Source: Diploptera punctata (lineage: Eukaryota; Arthropoda; Insecta; Blattodea; Blaberidae). From it: a DNA stretch of 64,000 bases. The DNA lies in contig JASPKZ010010276.1 in assembly GCA_030220185.1 (NCBI GenBank), forward strand, positions 284,501-348,500, given 5' to 3'. A program made the position numbers and the translations under genes. Positions 20,844 through 32,159 of the stretch are shown here, piece after piece; within the stretch, counting starts at the first letter, position 1, and each line of letters begins with the position of its first letter. The notes below the pieces were generated by a model that was not told where the DNA came from, ran no database searches, and saw nothing but the letters and a program-made list of their open reading frames with translations.

Positions 20844-21139
20844 AGTTGCCATCTCCACGTCATAGTTGTGTGACGTGTAAAGTTGTCATCTCCAAGTCAT
20901 AGTTGTGTGACGTGTAAAGTTGCCATCTCCACGTCATAGTTGTGTGACGTGTAAAGTTGTCATCTCCAAGTCATAGTTGTGTGACGTGTAAAGTTGTCAT
21001 CTCCAAGTCATAGTTGTGTGACGTGTAAAGTTGTCATCTCCAAGTCATAGTTGTGTGTCGTGTAAAGTTGTCATCTCCAAGTCATAGTTGTGTGACGTGT
21101 AAAGTTGTCATCTCCACGTCATAGTTGTGTGACGTGTAA
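20844..21139. repeat. 37-bp minisatellite, eight units
   Basis: Eight exact 37-bp units starting AGTTGYCATCTCCAMGTC. Units 1, 3 and 8 contain CACGTCA..TGACGTG, an inverted pair of CRE/ATF-like half sites; the others have CAAGTCA. Unit 6 has TGTCGTG in place of TGACGTG. The origin is unknown. Confidence 0.9.
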
Positions 21140-21249
21140 AGAACATGATGTTTAACATTATAAAAATGCACATGAGCCAGAATTTGAATCCACAATCTGC
21201 AGCATAAAGTTGCAGATCTTGTATTCAAATCCCAGCTTCTATTCAGTTT

Positions 21250-22115
21250 TTTATTTATAGTTAGGATAATTACAGTAAATACATGGATAGTCTGGTAGTA
21301 TATATTTTAGTACTATTTGTTTATTTCAGTATATCTAATACCGCCTATTTTATCACATTGTTTATATTTTTCTTTCTTTATATGTTTTATCTTTATTCCC
21401 CAGACGTTCCGAAAATAAAAACATAGATTTTGTGCACATTCTAATGATAAAAATTCGTACATCGTCATTCCTATGTAACCAAGATTAAAAAAATTTATAT
21501 TACAAATTCTAACCCCTCTGAGTTTGAAATAGAACTTGCTGGTCAGGATGCAAGCAGTCTAAAATAGAAATAATCAGAACTACATCCGACAAAATGGAGC
21601 AAGCTACCACTGATGAAACTGAATAATGAATCGGAAAGATCGAGAGATAAAATTAGCTTTTATCCAGGGACATACTGTGTTCCGTCACCAAAAATAGAAT
21701 AGTATGTATGGAAAAATGGGAGAGATTCATACAGCAGTTGGAAATTAAGCGCTTTAATTAAATTAACACAGAGTTTTGTTTTCACAAGGGCCTGAGAAAA
21801 AAAGTGTATTGCTTCATTAACTATTAAACGTATCTCTCAGCTTTATATCACCTGCATATTTTACTTACTTTTATACTTAGCAAATTAAAATGACATAAAA
21901 TATGTTTATATTTTGATATAGTTCGAATATCATAGCTTAATGTTATTATGTTCATATACGTTGTTATTAGTTAATATTTTGTAAACTTTCTCGATGATAT
22001 GTATATTAGTTAGGTGTTGGTTTTTGCAAACAGTGGATTGAAATACTTGGAATTATTAGTTGCATATGTTAATAACTGCAGAAAATGTATATAAAAGGAA
22101 TAGCAGCAGCTAATA
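21250..22115. other. No feature recognised
   Basis: AT-rich sequence between the minisatellite and a mariner-like element. Just before it, 21175-21245 has an imperfect inverted pair around AATTTGAATCC and GTATTCAAATCCC, possibly tRNA-derived. Confidence 0.4.
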
Positions 22116-23404
22116 CCGGGCTTCCAATATAAACCCGGACCGGCCTCACGGGGTTTCACCCGTCAGGCAGAGCTCTCTCCTCGTCCGCATTTGACTCTGC
22201 CAGCCGCTCGTCCTTGAACTAGTCAGTTTACTATCGTTCGACAAGATGAGACGTCAGCTGACATTAGAGCAGTGCATTTATGTGTGTAAATGTTATTATA
22301 AATACGAATCAGCTCGTCGCGTTCGCGAGGAATTAATTCGGAACTTCCCTGGACAATTACCTCCTTCCAGATCGACAATCCACGATCTTGTGACTAAATT
22401 TGAGACCACTGCTTCAGTACAAAATAAGAAACACACGCGCAGGCGTACGGTTCTCACCGAAGAAAAATTAGACGAAATTGGCGAAAATTTGGAATGTTCA
22501 CCACAAAAATCATTACCGAAATTAGCACAAGTAGTTGGGATTTCAGTATCTTCTGCACATACAGCAACAAAATTGTTAAAACTCAAACCTTACAAGTGTA
22601 CTCGTGTTCATTGTCTAAACCAAGGTAATCCCATTGCACGTGTGCGTTATTGTGAGTGGTTTTTTCATCAGTGACTGAAGGGTTAATCGACCCTCAGCTT
22701 TTGTTCTTTACAGACGAATCATGGCCCCACCTAAATGGTCGTGTGAACACTCACAATACTCGCTATTGGTGTTCTGCAAATCCAAATCGAATACAGGAAA
22801 CGCCTCTTCATGATCAGAAAATTGGAGTTTGGTGTGCGATTAGCGCAAAGCGCATAATCGGTCCGATTTTTTACGAGAAGACTGTAACTGCAGAGAGGTA
22901 TCGAAATAACATTTTGACCCAATTTTTTCTTGAACTGACTGAAGAAGAGAAATCATATGGGTGGTTTCAACAAGATTCTGCTACTGCTCATACAGCAGAG
23001 GAGTCCATGAATAAAATTAGGGAAGTGTTTGAAGGTAGATTAATTAGTGCTGGTGTATGGCCCCCTCGCTCCCCAGATCTAACAGTGTGTGATTTTTATT
23101 TGTGGGGTAGTCTGGAAGACAAAGTGTACAAAACAAATCCGCACACATTGGAAGAACTGAAGAACAACATAAGAAATGAAATCAGAAACTTGACAGTGCC
23201 CGAACTACAGCATGTCAATCTAAATGTGTTTACTCGGTATAATGCCTGTTTAACTGCGGGAGGACAACATTTCCAGCATTTTCTATAAGGTAAGAAACAG
23301 TTCAAGGACGGGTGGCTGGCAGGGTGAATTGTGGGAGGAAGAGACAGCACTGCGTGCCGGGTGAAACTCCGTGAGGCCGGTCCGGTTTTATATTGGAAGC
23401 CCGT
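22116..23404 (+). mobile_element. Mariner-like DNA transposon, nearly complete
   Basis: Flanked by TA on both sides. Terminal inverted repeats are about 105 bp: the outer 45 bp (CGGGCTTCCAATATAAA...CGGACCGGCCTCACGG) are nearly identical, and the inner part is more diverged up to CGTCCTTGAAC. It encodes a transposase broken by one frameshift. Recently inserted judging by the preserved ends. Confidence 0.9.
22246..23288 (+). pseudogene. Mariner-like transposase, one frameshift
   Basis: Catalyses cut-and-paste transposition at TA. The N-terminal 142 codons (22246-22674) are a helix-turn-helix region of the DUF4817 type (PPSRSTIHDLVTKFETTASV, SPQKSLPKLAQVVGISVSSA). The remainder (from about 22656) has FFTDES with the first catalytic Asp, WFQQDSATAH with the second, and PPRSPDLTVCDFYLWG with the third, 38 residues after the second. 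A one-base lesion in a run of six T near 22665 separates the two frames; without it the protein would be about 347 residues, normal for the family. ATG at 22246 lies just inside the inverted repeat. A -1 ribosomal slip on the T run cannot be excluded but has no canonical slippery heptamer. Confidence 0.85.
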
Positions 23405-23504
23405 TATATATTTCTTTTATTTTGACTAAAGTAATAAAATACGGTTTCTGTGCAAACTAACTCGATTACAAGTATAAGTTGTAATATGGTAATTAAATCA
23501 ACTT

Positions 23505-23705
23505 ATATGTATGGATGCGAAATTTAGATCGTGACAAAAGAGATACTGTTTATAAGATGCGAAAGAAAGCTTTGGAGAATATTTATGGATCCAGTAAGAA
23601 CCGGAGGATGGAATATAGGAACTAACACTGAAATGTATCAAATATATAAGCAAAACAATATTATAACGTCAAAAAATGCTAAAATGATTGATTGGATCGG
23701 ACAAT
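23505..23705 (+). mobile_element. LINE RT C-terminal fragment
   Basis: Frame reads YMYGCEI, stop, then CERKLWRIFMDPVRTGGWN and TNTEMYQIYKQNNI, matching the YGCETW thumb region and following segment of LINE RTs. Short and 5'-truncated. Confidence 0.55.
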
Positions 23706-23739
23706 AAATCAGCATTGATGGTAGTAGATATATTAAAAT

Positions 23740-23963
23740 AATTTATTCTTATTTTTCTTTATCTCAGTTTAACCACCCACCTTACAGGTGTTTTTTAAAT
23801 GAACACCACCCGGGCCTTACAGTGGCACGATCTGTCGGGAGAGAGATTTTAATCTCTGGATCATACACTTATTTTTTTGGCCACAGAAGAACAAGTAGAG
23901 TCTACCCGAATGAGTGATCAGCTCAATTTCAAGATCTCTTCCGAGACAACACAACATTCACAC

Positions 23964-23994
<31 letters not shown>

Positions 23995-23995
23995 T
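23740..23995 (-). repeat. Dispersed repeat, relative of 10727-10990, with (CA)n end
   Basis: The reverse complement shares ATTGAGCTGATCA, GATCGTGCCACTGTAAGG and GTGGGTGGTTAAACTGAG with the plus strand at 10727-10990. The (CA)n at 23957-23996 marks the distal end. Confidence 0.55.
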
Positions 23996-24254
23996 CCATA
24001 GTAAACAGGGGGGGTAGAATTTAAGTTAGAATATATCTAATTTGCAAATATGTCAGTAATTGTGAATTTATAGGAAATATAGGTATTTTTACCAAAAACG
24101 CAAGAATTATTCTTAAATAAAAAAGAGATTAACCAACTTTCCTGAAGTAAATTAATAAATGACAAGACACAGAAATCATCCCTTTCATTTAGTTGCCACA
24201 AATAAAAATGTATTAACATTAATAATAGTTTTAATAATTTAAATAAAATATTAT

Positions 24255-24447
24255 GGCTAACATGATAATGTTGATTATGATGGCCAGATGATGTTCGGGG
24301 ACCGTTTGGGTCTTACCGTTACCTTATAGGTGAAGACAAACACCGAAAAAAGAACTATCACGCTGGAAAATTGTCCAGATCGAGGATCGAACCCGGGTCA
24401 CTACGTACAAGGCAGCGACACTACCCCAAGACCACAGCGGTAAACCT
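24255..24447 (-). repeat. SINE-B, head and first body block
   Basis: The minus strand has CCGCTGTGGTCTTGGGG at the head, B-box GGGTTCGATCCTCG and the block ending ATCATCTGGCCATC. Confidence 0.75.
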
Positions 24448-24449
24448 AT

Positions 24450-25030
24450 TAAAACCATTTCTCGAGGAAAATCAGGAGCGGAAATAGATAAGGAAACATT
24501 TTGACTGATTTGGCTGAATTTTGGGAAAAGTTTAGAAGTTAGACTGAAGCGTCGAGACGCGTCGGTCGGGTTGGGGTGAAATTTTTCTACATTCATAAGA
24601 AACGTAAACAACAAATAACTACGAAGAGACAAAAATTATACCTTGACTACAAAATATTGATAACCAACTAGAATAGTCCCTAACCAGTAGGATCTGTTTT
24701 TCACCAAGGGAAGTATTAAGATAGGAAAGGAAAGACCTAAACAGAAAATGCCTATCTGAAAGAAGAATCGGGTGCAGACGGAAGAGAATCTCCAAATTAT
24801 GTAAACATTTTAATTTAATCTTGTTTTCTTGTAAGCCCATGTTTCCCTTAACAGAGATTTGGGCGCTCTCCCCCTACAGGGAAGAATTTGAACCATACTA
24901 ATTTAGTTACAATTGTTTTCGTATATATGTCATTTGAGTGGTCCGTCGTCAGCGTTCCGCCTCATACTGACATCTAGGAAACCAAGAGAGTACCAGGACG
25001 AGAAAATTCGGTAAATTTTTGCTTAGAGGC
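24450..25030. other. No gene recognised
   Basis: Short minus ORFs (24324-24632, 24619-24840) are without recognisable motifs; the first overlaps SINE-B and is not a gene. Confidence 0.4.
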
Positions 25031-25034
25031 CTTT

Positions 25035-25227
25035 TCATTTAGGCTTCAGGATCTTTTACGAGCCTGACAATCTTCAGACTCGGGATCCACGGCTTAAAGT
25101 TCCTCCCGGAGGACTTGCTCCTTGAATTTTTCCATTCTAAAAAAAACAATCGAACCTGGCCGGGGTTGATCCCGCGACCCTCGGGACCAGAGGCAAGGAG
25201 CATAACCACTAGTCCACCGCAGCCGAT
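25035..25227 (-). repeat. SINE-E, tRNA-derived
   Basis: Minus strand: head GGCTGCGGTGGACTAGTGG, A box GGACTAGTGGTTATGC, B-box-like GCGGGATCAACCCC, then a T run. A single copy of this family is seen in the window. Confidence 0.6.
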
Positions 25228-25229
25228 AA

Positions 25230-25755
25230 TAATAATAGCATAAAACGTATATTGCATCATTTTAATAATCAAAATGAATAACATAAATTAACAAAAATAT
25301 AAATAATATCAATCTGCGGATAATGGAATAATATTTCTCAATTGTAATAAAAATTCATACTGAAATATACCAGACGAAACGTATACATTACCAGTGAGAA
25401 ATAAAATGCAAGATTAAAACTTGTTCAAATAAACAATTTCCTTGATACGCAATAAAGCCTATGCAGACGCACCGGGCTTCCTTTTGCAGAATACCTTTCA
25501 GCTGATTCTTATTTTAGGTTTGTGATTATTAGCGCGTAATGTTTGCGCATATTACGCAATAGGAAAGCTAGGGAAACGGAATTAAAGAGAAGAGAAGGAA
25601 TCAGAGTCAGTTAGAAAATAAACTTCACCATACATGGTTCAAGATAATGGGGTATGAATGCTGAGGAGAGAGAAGGTTGGGTAACATCGTTAAAGAAACT
25701 GTGACTATAGGTGGTGTATGACATGAAAGAAGAACTTAGTTTAGATTTAGGCCTA
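25230..25755. other. No feature recognised
   Basis: AT-rich, no ORF or repeat partner. Confidence 0.45.
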
Positions 25756-25757
25756 TA

Positions 25758-26616
25758 CAGTGTGTTCACAAAGTCCTGCTACCAAAACAATCTAACTTAG
25801 CTCGTAAACGATTTGAGATAAAGACATGCGGTTTTTTGCAGCGTATTCTACATCTCTCAACGTTTTTTTTTTACATTTGTTCCAGATTGTGATTTAAACG
25901 ACATTAACGACACCACAGGAAAATACCTACTGTGTATGGTGGTGTGTGCTGAGTCTGGTAAATCACCAGTGCCCCCATATCCGAATGTTATGTCTGTTAA
26001 CATGTCTAGACACAAAGAAATTAGTTTCATCAGAATACATCACTCTCTGTAGGTACTCATTGTCTTCGTCAATTGCGTACAGCTTGGAATCAGCAAATTC
26101 CGCACGCCGATGGAAGTCAGTTGGTAGCGACGCTTGCGTAATTTGCAGCCGCTTATGGAGGACTTAATGAATGGTTGATTTTGGTAAATGCTGTTCCCGT
26201 GAAGCATGGTGAACCAATTTTTGAGGTCTGAGTTGAAATGCAAGTTGCCCATTGTCGATATCTTCTTGGCTCACACCTGGTCGTCCAGTTCGTGGCAAGT
26301 CCATTACACTGCCAGTTGCTACATATTTCTCGGCCCATCTAATTATGCATGGTTTGGATGGAGGATCTCTTCCATATTGCCGGCGGAAACTTCGCTGGAC
26401 AGTTACTATTGATTTACCAGACTCAGCATACCACCATACACATTGGGTCTTTTCCTGTAGCGGTGCCATCATTGTCGTTTAAATCACAATCTGCAACAAA
26501 TATAAACATAACTTCGAGAGATGTAAAATACGTTACAAAAAGCCTCATGTTTCTATCTTAAATAGTTTACGAGCTACGTTACATTGTTTTGGTATCAGGA
26601 CTTTGTGTGCAACCTG
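25758..26616 (-). mobile_element. Mariner-like element, internally deleted, long inverted repeats
   Basis: TA on both flanks. Terminal inverted repeats of about 145 bp (25758-25902 and 26474-26616; for example CACAAAGTCCTG.TACCAAAACAAT and ending GATTTAAACGAC). Inside is the N-terminal half of a transposase on the minus strand. Confidence 0.85.
25930..26472 (-). pseudogene. Truncated DUF4817-type mariner transposase
   Basis: Starts at 26472 (MMAPLQEKTQCVWWYAESG) with helix-turn-helix features PPSKPCIIRWAEKYVATGSV and DLPRTGRPGV. Frameshifts follow, then YSDETNFFVSRHVNRHNIR, which holds the first catalytic Asp. The second and third catalytic residues are gone, so it cannot encode a working enzyme. 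Confidence 0.75.
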
Positions 26617-26619
26617 TAT

Positions 26620-27030
26620 TATGCTTAAATTTTAATTAGGCTTAGTGTATACTTTTTTATAACTATTATAACTTGTAGATCTATTAAGTCTAAGATAAAA
26701 TGTCGTTTGATGTAGCTGAATGGAAGAGAAACCCTGAAGGTCTTGACTAACCATTCGCCCAGTAAATAAATTAAGAAACAAAACAACAATATGCCTATAA
26801 AAATAATACAATTGATAAATATTAAAGTTCGCCATGGGGGGTTCAAGGTGTTGCAAGGCTGTTTCCTGAGTAGTGAGTCCAGATTCGATCCTAGTGAGGC
26901 TGCAAATATTAATTGCAAAACATTTAATAACGGGTCTAGGTAGAGTGGTGTTTTACATTTTGTTTAATGGCTAGGTTGTGCACCAGATGCCTGATTAAAT
27001 TCCGAATATTTTGTAGTGTATTATGCTAAA
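26620..27030. other. Unassigned; possible decayed tRNA-like repeat
   Basis: Around 26865-26900 the phrase GTCCAGATTCGATCCTAG resembles a B box, but no head or body matches other SINEs here. Confidence 0.3.
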
Positions 27031-27056
27031 AAGTAGTCCACCGCTGTGGTCTCGAT
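27031..27056 (+). repeat. SINE-B head fragment
   Basis: AGTCCACCGCTGTGGTCTCG matches the first bases of SINE-B at 10146. It forms the last codons of the apparent LINE ORF on the other strand. Confidence 0.5.
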
Positions 27057-27530
27057 ATTAATTGCTTTTTTAAAACTAGCTGTGTTTAGTTTACTTACTT
27101 CTGGATTGGATCTAATTAATTCATTATATAATTTGGGTCCTAGATATCTACTATGGTTAGATCCAGAAGTTGTATAAAATTTTGGAACATGTAGCAGAGA
27201 AGTAGTATTTTGTCTGGTGCTGTAAAAACTTCGATTGTGCTCTTTAAATTCGTTTTTATTTTTATGAAAATAAGTAAGCAATGTATGCATGAATATTTGT
27301 TTAATATTTGGCACGTTGAATTCTAAATAAATTAAATTTGTAGGGTAATCTAAAGGTTTCTGCAAGCAGATTTTTATGATTCGTTTTTGTAGCAATGTTA
27401 AGGGAGAAAGAATAGAATTTGCGATTCCACCCCAACCTAATATTCCGTATTAGATTATCGATTGAACCAGAGCTAAGTAAACAGTTCGCAATACATACAT
27501 TGGTAAATATAATCGAAGGATGATACATTT
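27057..27530 (-). mobile_element. LINE-I RT C-terminal fragment
   Basis: Two minus frames joined by a frameshift near 27400. Together they contain LGWNRK/GWGGIANS-like sequence, LQKRIIKICLQKPLDYPTNL, TYFHKNKNEFKEHNRSFY and YLGPKLYNELI. These are typical of the RT thumb and downstream region of CR1/Jockey-like LINEs. Confidence 0.6.
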
Positions 27531-27534
27531 GTGA

Positions 27535-28390
27535 ATAGTTTTACGAAGTTTGTTACACAGCAAGGAAATAGATGGATGTTAACAAGTAGGCAGTACTATT
27601 GATAGCTATTCGTCCGTCTGATGGGAGTGTTAAACTGTAGGTCCTGTTGGCGCTTTCGATAAGAGTAGGCACTGGGTTTCATCTTCCCATTCTCTTAAAT
27701 ATTACCCTCATATAAGACACTTAAATTATACAAACTCTTGAACACGCATTCATCCTATACTTTTATCTGAAGACAATACGTACAAAAATATACATTACCT
27801 AAGTAACATGATATGCTAAGGAAGTGAATACATTGAAAATATTACACATAAACGCCAACTACCCACTTAGTGTAGAATCGGAAGCTCGAAAATTGCATTA
27901 GATGTATTGCAACTGGAACATGTATTAAAGAGAAATTATGCTTCCGGATATCGAATCCAAATCATCCGACCAGGAGACAGACAAACTATAAAACAATTTA
28001 ATATGTAGACTGCATTCTTAAATAATGTTCGTTTAAAATGCATCATAAATGACCTCTGCTCCTAAAATTAGTTTTTGCTATTATTTTTAAACACAGGGTA
28101 AGAAATCTCTGATGTGATGAAAGCTGTTGTTCCAGAGTGCGGTCATGCATGCAGACGACATCGCTTCTCATGTATCTACAAGAAGTCTGTCCTCACTTGG
28201 CTTTTCAATTACAACCCTGTCTGGGGAGCTATATAAAGATCTCCAAGATAAAGGACATCCATGTCAGAAAACACTTTACTCTCATCCTTAACAAAATGTA
28301 AGACGCACTTGTTTTCTAGCGATTGTCAAAGGTTTTTTTACAAACTACTCATTGAAGTTTTAGGGTTTAAGATTTATTTATATCCCTTAT
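27535..28390. other. No gene recognised
   Basis: Contains short interrupted frames only; the segment near 28120-28300 is open for about 50 codons in two frames without recognisable motifs. Confidence 0.4.
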
Positions 28391-28392
28391 AA

Positions 28393-28668
28393 TCTAGGGA
28401 CTTGTACTGGTTCGGTTCTCCATAGACAAGGACATTTTCTCATGGATTTTTGGCCAGTGTGGGACCGGTGCCCATCCAGTATCGTGAGAAATTTGGTAGG
28501 GACTTCAGGTTGAGAAGATCAGCTATAACGGCTAGGAGACTGGACATGCTGACCACGTAACATTCCTATACTATCAGGATGATCGTCTACCTCTGTGATT
28601 AATACATATGGGTGTGATGCCAGCAGCCGACTGGTAGGCCAAGGGACTTCTAGGCCTGTCGTGCCTAA
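28393..28668 (+). repeat. SINE-C, head truncated
   Basis: From the B-box region CTGGTTCGGTTCTCC through GGGACCGGTGCCCATCCAG to GGGACTTCTAGGCCTGTCG. It provides the uninterrupted sequence across the site where the Transib-like element sits elsewhere. Confidence 0.75.
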
Positions 28669-28839
28669 AAAAAATAATTTAGTGAATATATTTTAGTTAA
28701 TTGACAAAAAATAACATACAAAGTAAGTAATACGAACGAGTTGCTTCTAAAGTTTCCTTTGAGGCTCATATAGTTACAAGATCTAAACTGTGCCACTGGA
28801 CTAATTAATGCTTACCAAGGTGCTGTATCGCGGGCGGAG

Positions 28840-29665
28840 CCGGAGTGATGACTTTTTTAGAGGAATTAAACCCAATGGGTACAACTAGGAAGCAAATGAC
28901 GACTGGGGGAATTAATTTAAGAAATATAGTAATAAAAACAGTATCCTTTGCAGATGATCAGATTTTAACAGCAAAAACAGAGGACAAACTACAAAGAATG
29001 CTATAAAACTAAATGAAATATCAAAAAGATACAACATGGAAATATCCTCACAAAAATAAAAATAAAAACAATGACCTTCAAGGAGCTCATCCAGTTCGGA
29101 TAAAGATAATATTAGAAAATAAAACAATAGAACAAGTAGTAAAATATAATTTCCTAGGTTGCGAAATTCATACACAGCAGAAACAGATATAAATAACAAA
29201 CTAAATAAGTTTAATTATATAACAGGAACACTAACAAGAACTTTGAAAATAAAGCCAGGAAAGACTCTATAATGAAATTATACAAGACAATGGCAGTGCC
29301 TATTATTACTTATGGATCCGAAACATGGACAGTGACAACACAACAATCTGCCGGAATACAAGCTGCTGAAATGAGATTCCTCAGACCAATAGCGGGATAT
29401 CAAAGAACAGACAGAAACATAACACAGAAATAAGACAACAACTAAAAGTAGAGGAATTAAACACAACAGTAGAGAAATACAGAACAAACTGGAAAGAACA
29501 CTTGGCAATGATGACTGAGAATAGAATACCAAAAACAGCCTACAAATATTCACCACGAGGAAGAAGAAGTTTGGGAAGACCAAAGAAAAGATGGAAAGAG
29601 CAAATTGGAGCCGGAACAGGCTAGATAATAAGCCTAAACCGTGAAGAAGAAGAAGAAGAAGAAGG
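28840..29665 (+). mobile_element. LINE-B, RT C-terminal half with GAA-repeat tail
   Basis: 5'-truncated and frameshifted. Frames show TVSFADDQILTAKTEDKLQR (RT motif C FADD), an FLGCEIH region, LYKTMAVPIITYGSETWTV, EMRFLRPIAGYQRTDR, WKEHLAMMTENRIPK and GRRSLGRPKKRWKEQIG, then (GAAGAA)n at 29640-29662. RTE-like by order. Minus ORFs reported over it are shadows. Confidence 0.8.
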
Positions 29666-29669
29666 ATAT

Positions 29670-30630
29670 AACTAGGACAGAAGGTAGGGACTCTACCGAC
29701 TACGCCACAGCGACGGACGGTGATTAATTTTTAAAGGCGTAAATTACCGACTAATGCTACCTTCGGAATGGAAGTTACAACCTTGGGTCCTGTATCCTAG
29801 ATATATGGAACATTTAAATCCTGAAATAAGGTATCTGGAATAATTATTTTCTAACACTTTCACGCCGTGATTTCAATCGCAACACTATGAACACGGTTGT
29901 TAAGGAGCGTCTTTGAATAAAATATTAACTCAAATTTTCGAAAATGACCAAATTGATTGGATTTTTTTCTGTTTTTCCTCAGATGTCAATGTAAATACCC
30001 TACTGTGTTGATATTTCATTATAAACAAGCCTTGAATTTTTTTTTCTGTATCCAACTGTCCTGAATAATGATTTTTGTGAATTTTTTCAGTTGTGAAGAC
30101 ACATATTTTATTATAATTACTTTACCACAACCCATTTTACCATTGTTCAACATTTTACAGTTCAGTATAGTCAATATAAATTTTACTTGTGCAAAACATA
30201 TGATGTTACGAATAGGTAAATTTGCATTAAATGTTAATTATAATAAATCGGCCCTGATAATTAAATTTCAACTAAATATACTGAAGAAAAACCATAAACG
30301 TAATCCAGACAGTTTGGGTAATATAGGAGTTAAAACCAGATATATCCGGTATACGAGTTTTAAACAATAGGACCTAACATCTGAACACATTAGCCTGCTG
30401 TTCATATTCGTTTGCGATTTATTTTTACTGGTATACACCAAAATATTCTAAATGCAATATGACCGCAGATTTTTAAGTATGTCAAAATGAAAATGAAGAG
30501 AAGAAAGGGAGCGAATTGACGGCGGATGCCTGGAATCTCCCCCTCCCCCCCCTCGAAGATTCAGAATGCCAATTGGAGAGATATTAATTTATTCTTTCCA
30601 AGGATAGCTTTTATCCTATTTTAGGTCCTA
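29670..30630. other. No gene recognised
   Basis: The 100-codon plus frame at 30068-30370 is AT-driven, with no motif I know. Confidence 0.4.
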
Positions 30631-30634
30631 GATA

Positions 30635-30845
30635 GAAAGTGGAGTTATGTTATTCGATTATATGATGGATGATAACGGGGTATGAGGAAAGTCCTTAAAC
30701 CTAAACTTGCCTACATTACAGGCTATGAACTACCTTTAATTCTCTTTAAAGAAAAAATCCTGTGATCTGAGTAGGAATCGAACCCGGGGCTTCAATAACT
30801 GTACTCATTAACTCTAAAGGCTATCCGCTCTTAAAGTGATTCTCA
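30635..30845 (-). repeat. SINE related to SINE-B tail, different head
   Basis: The minus strand has B-box CGGGTTCGATTCC, then a body with TTAGGTTTAAGGACTTTCC and ATCATCCATCATATAATC, homologous to the SINE-B tail (GGATTAGGGACTCTCC, CCCATCATATCATC). A plus relative is at 36265-36460. Confidence 0.55.
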
Positions 30846-31607
30846 TAAAAACAAACCCATGTGACCTGTTCGCTTTTCATTAGTTCTGGACACCGACATA
30901 CGACGTTGAAGCAGCGAGTACGCGAAAAAGTAGTTCCTTTCATTAAAGATATGTCCTCTTAATAAACTTATTATTCGTGAATGAAAATAATAATAATCAA
31001 AACGTAGAAAATATTCTAAAATATACCTAATCAATAATTACAACTTAAAATAGTTTATTACATAAGGATGATGCATATGAGTCATGCTTCAGATCGAATG
31101 TAATGCAAAACAAAATGGCTAAAGGTGTAAAGTATAATTTTGCTGTGTCGCCATCAAATTGTTAAAACACAAGTCTAGCAAATTTTTGACTAGTTGTAAG
31201 AAAACAGCTATATTAAATGTATTACACAAGTTCAGTGAAAAATCTCATCAGCTTTAAGCTATCCCATTCAACTATCACATGTCTTGTATACTTCACATGT
31301 GCCCCCTGTAAATGTGACAGTAATTGTGGCGCGAATGGCTGAAGGGTATAATTGGCTTATGTTTATGTTAGAATCACGCTACGAGCGAATGAGGTATAAG
31401 CAGAAGGCCATGAAACTACTCAGTAAAGTATGATAGTGAAGCAATTAACAACAATAATGTTCATGCCTTATTTAAAAGGTCGCCTATGCGACAAGTGTAC
31501 TCTGCCGCATTCTGAAACTAATTTAGTACCCACTTACATTAACGGGGTATATAGAATTGTACCATTTCTCCCAATAGCATAAAATTATATTTTCCGAGTC
31601 ACTAATC
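30846..31607. other. No feature recognised
   Basis: AT-rich, no coding or repeat signal that I can support. Confidence 0.45.
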
Positions 31608-31609
31608 TA

Positions 31610-32154
31610 CAGAGTGATTCACAATAAGTATTAAAAAAATTCTATGGGCTGTAGAGGGGACATAGCAGATAACGTTTTGATAAGGAATTCATGTCCGGAA
31701 ACTACCATTTCGATGTAAAATAGGTTTGAAGACTGGAAGACAATGGGCTGATGTCGCGTGTATTATGTTTCAGAATAAGTATTACAGACTTTTAGGTGTT
31801 GTACTACACCTGTCGAGTCGGAGGAAGATCTTCTTGCACGAATTCTGGCTACAGCAGAAATTATCGAACACGTACCAGGTCTTGTGTGGCGTGTGTATTA
31901 AAACATGCGTCACAGGTACAATTTGCGCAACGAACTACAGGGTCCCCAGATGGAACCACACTTGTAGTACAGCCCCTAGAAGTCTGTAATACTTATTCTG
32001 AAACACACCGCGTTATCAGCCCATTGTGTTCCGATCTTCAAGCCTTTTTACATCGAAATGGTATTTCCGGATATGTGTTCCTGCTCAAAACTTTATCAAC
32101 TAAGTCTCCTCTACAACCTCTAGAAGTCTGTATTTCTTATTGTGAATCACCCTA
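31610..32154 (+). mobile_element. Mariner-like deletion derivative with about 190-bp inverted repeats
   Basis: TA on both flanks. The ends GTGATTCACAATAAG and their complement continue as inverted repeats through CCATTTCGATGTAAAA and ACAATGGGCTGAT to TTCAGAATAAGTATTACAGA. The centre keeps only the transposase C-terminus. Confidence 0.75.
31810..31965 (+). pseudogene. C-terminal remnant of mariner-like transposase
   Basis: Frame reads PVESEEDLLARILATAEIIE, HVPGLVWRVC, a stop, then NMRHRYNLRNELQGPQMEP. This order matches the end of DUF4817-type transposases (compare the C-terminus of the 22246-23288 copy: ELQHVNLNVFTRYNACL). The catalytic domain is missing. Confidence 0.6.
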
Positions 32155-32159
32155 TATAG

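Noticed and set aside
20844..21139. CRISPR-like or phage attachment repeat
   Set aside because: Direct 37-bp units without unique spacers: a minisatellite.
22660..22680. Programmed -1 frameshift in the mariner transposase
   Set aside because: The T run lacks a canonical X XXY YYZ heptamer in the right frame and no downstream structure is evident; a one-base deletion is simpler.
24324..24632. 102-codon minus ORF
   Set aside because: Its C-terminal third is SINE-B sequence; no recognisable protein.
28912..29583. Minus hydrophobic ORFs that look like membrane proteins
   Set aside because: Antisense of LINE-B, whose plus-strand frames carry FADD and YGSETW motifs.
30068..30370. 100-codon plus ORF
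   Set aside because: Composition follows the local AT bias, without any motif or repeat partner.
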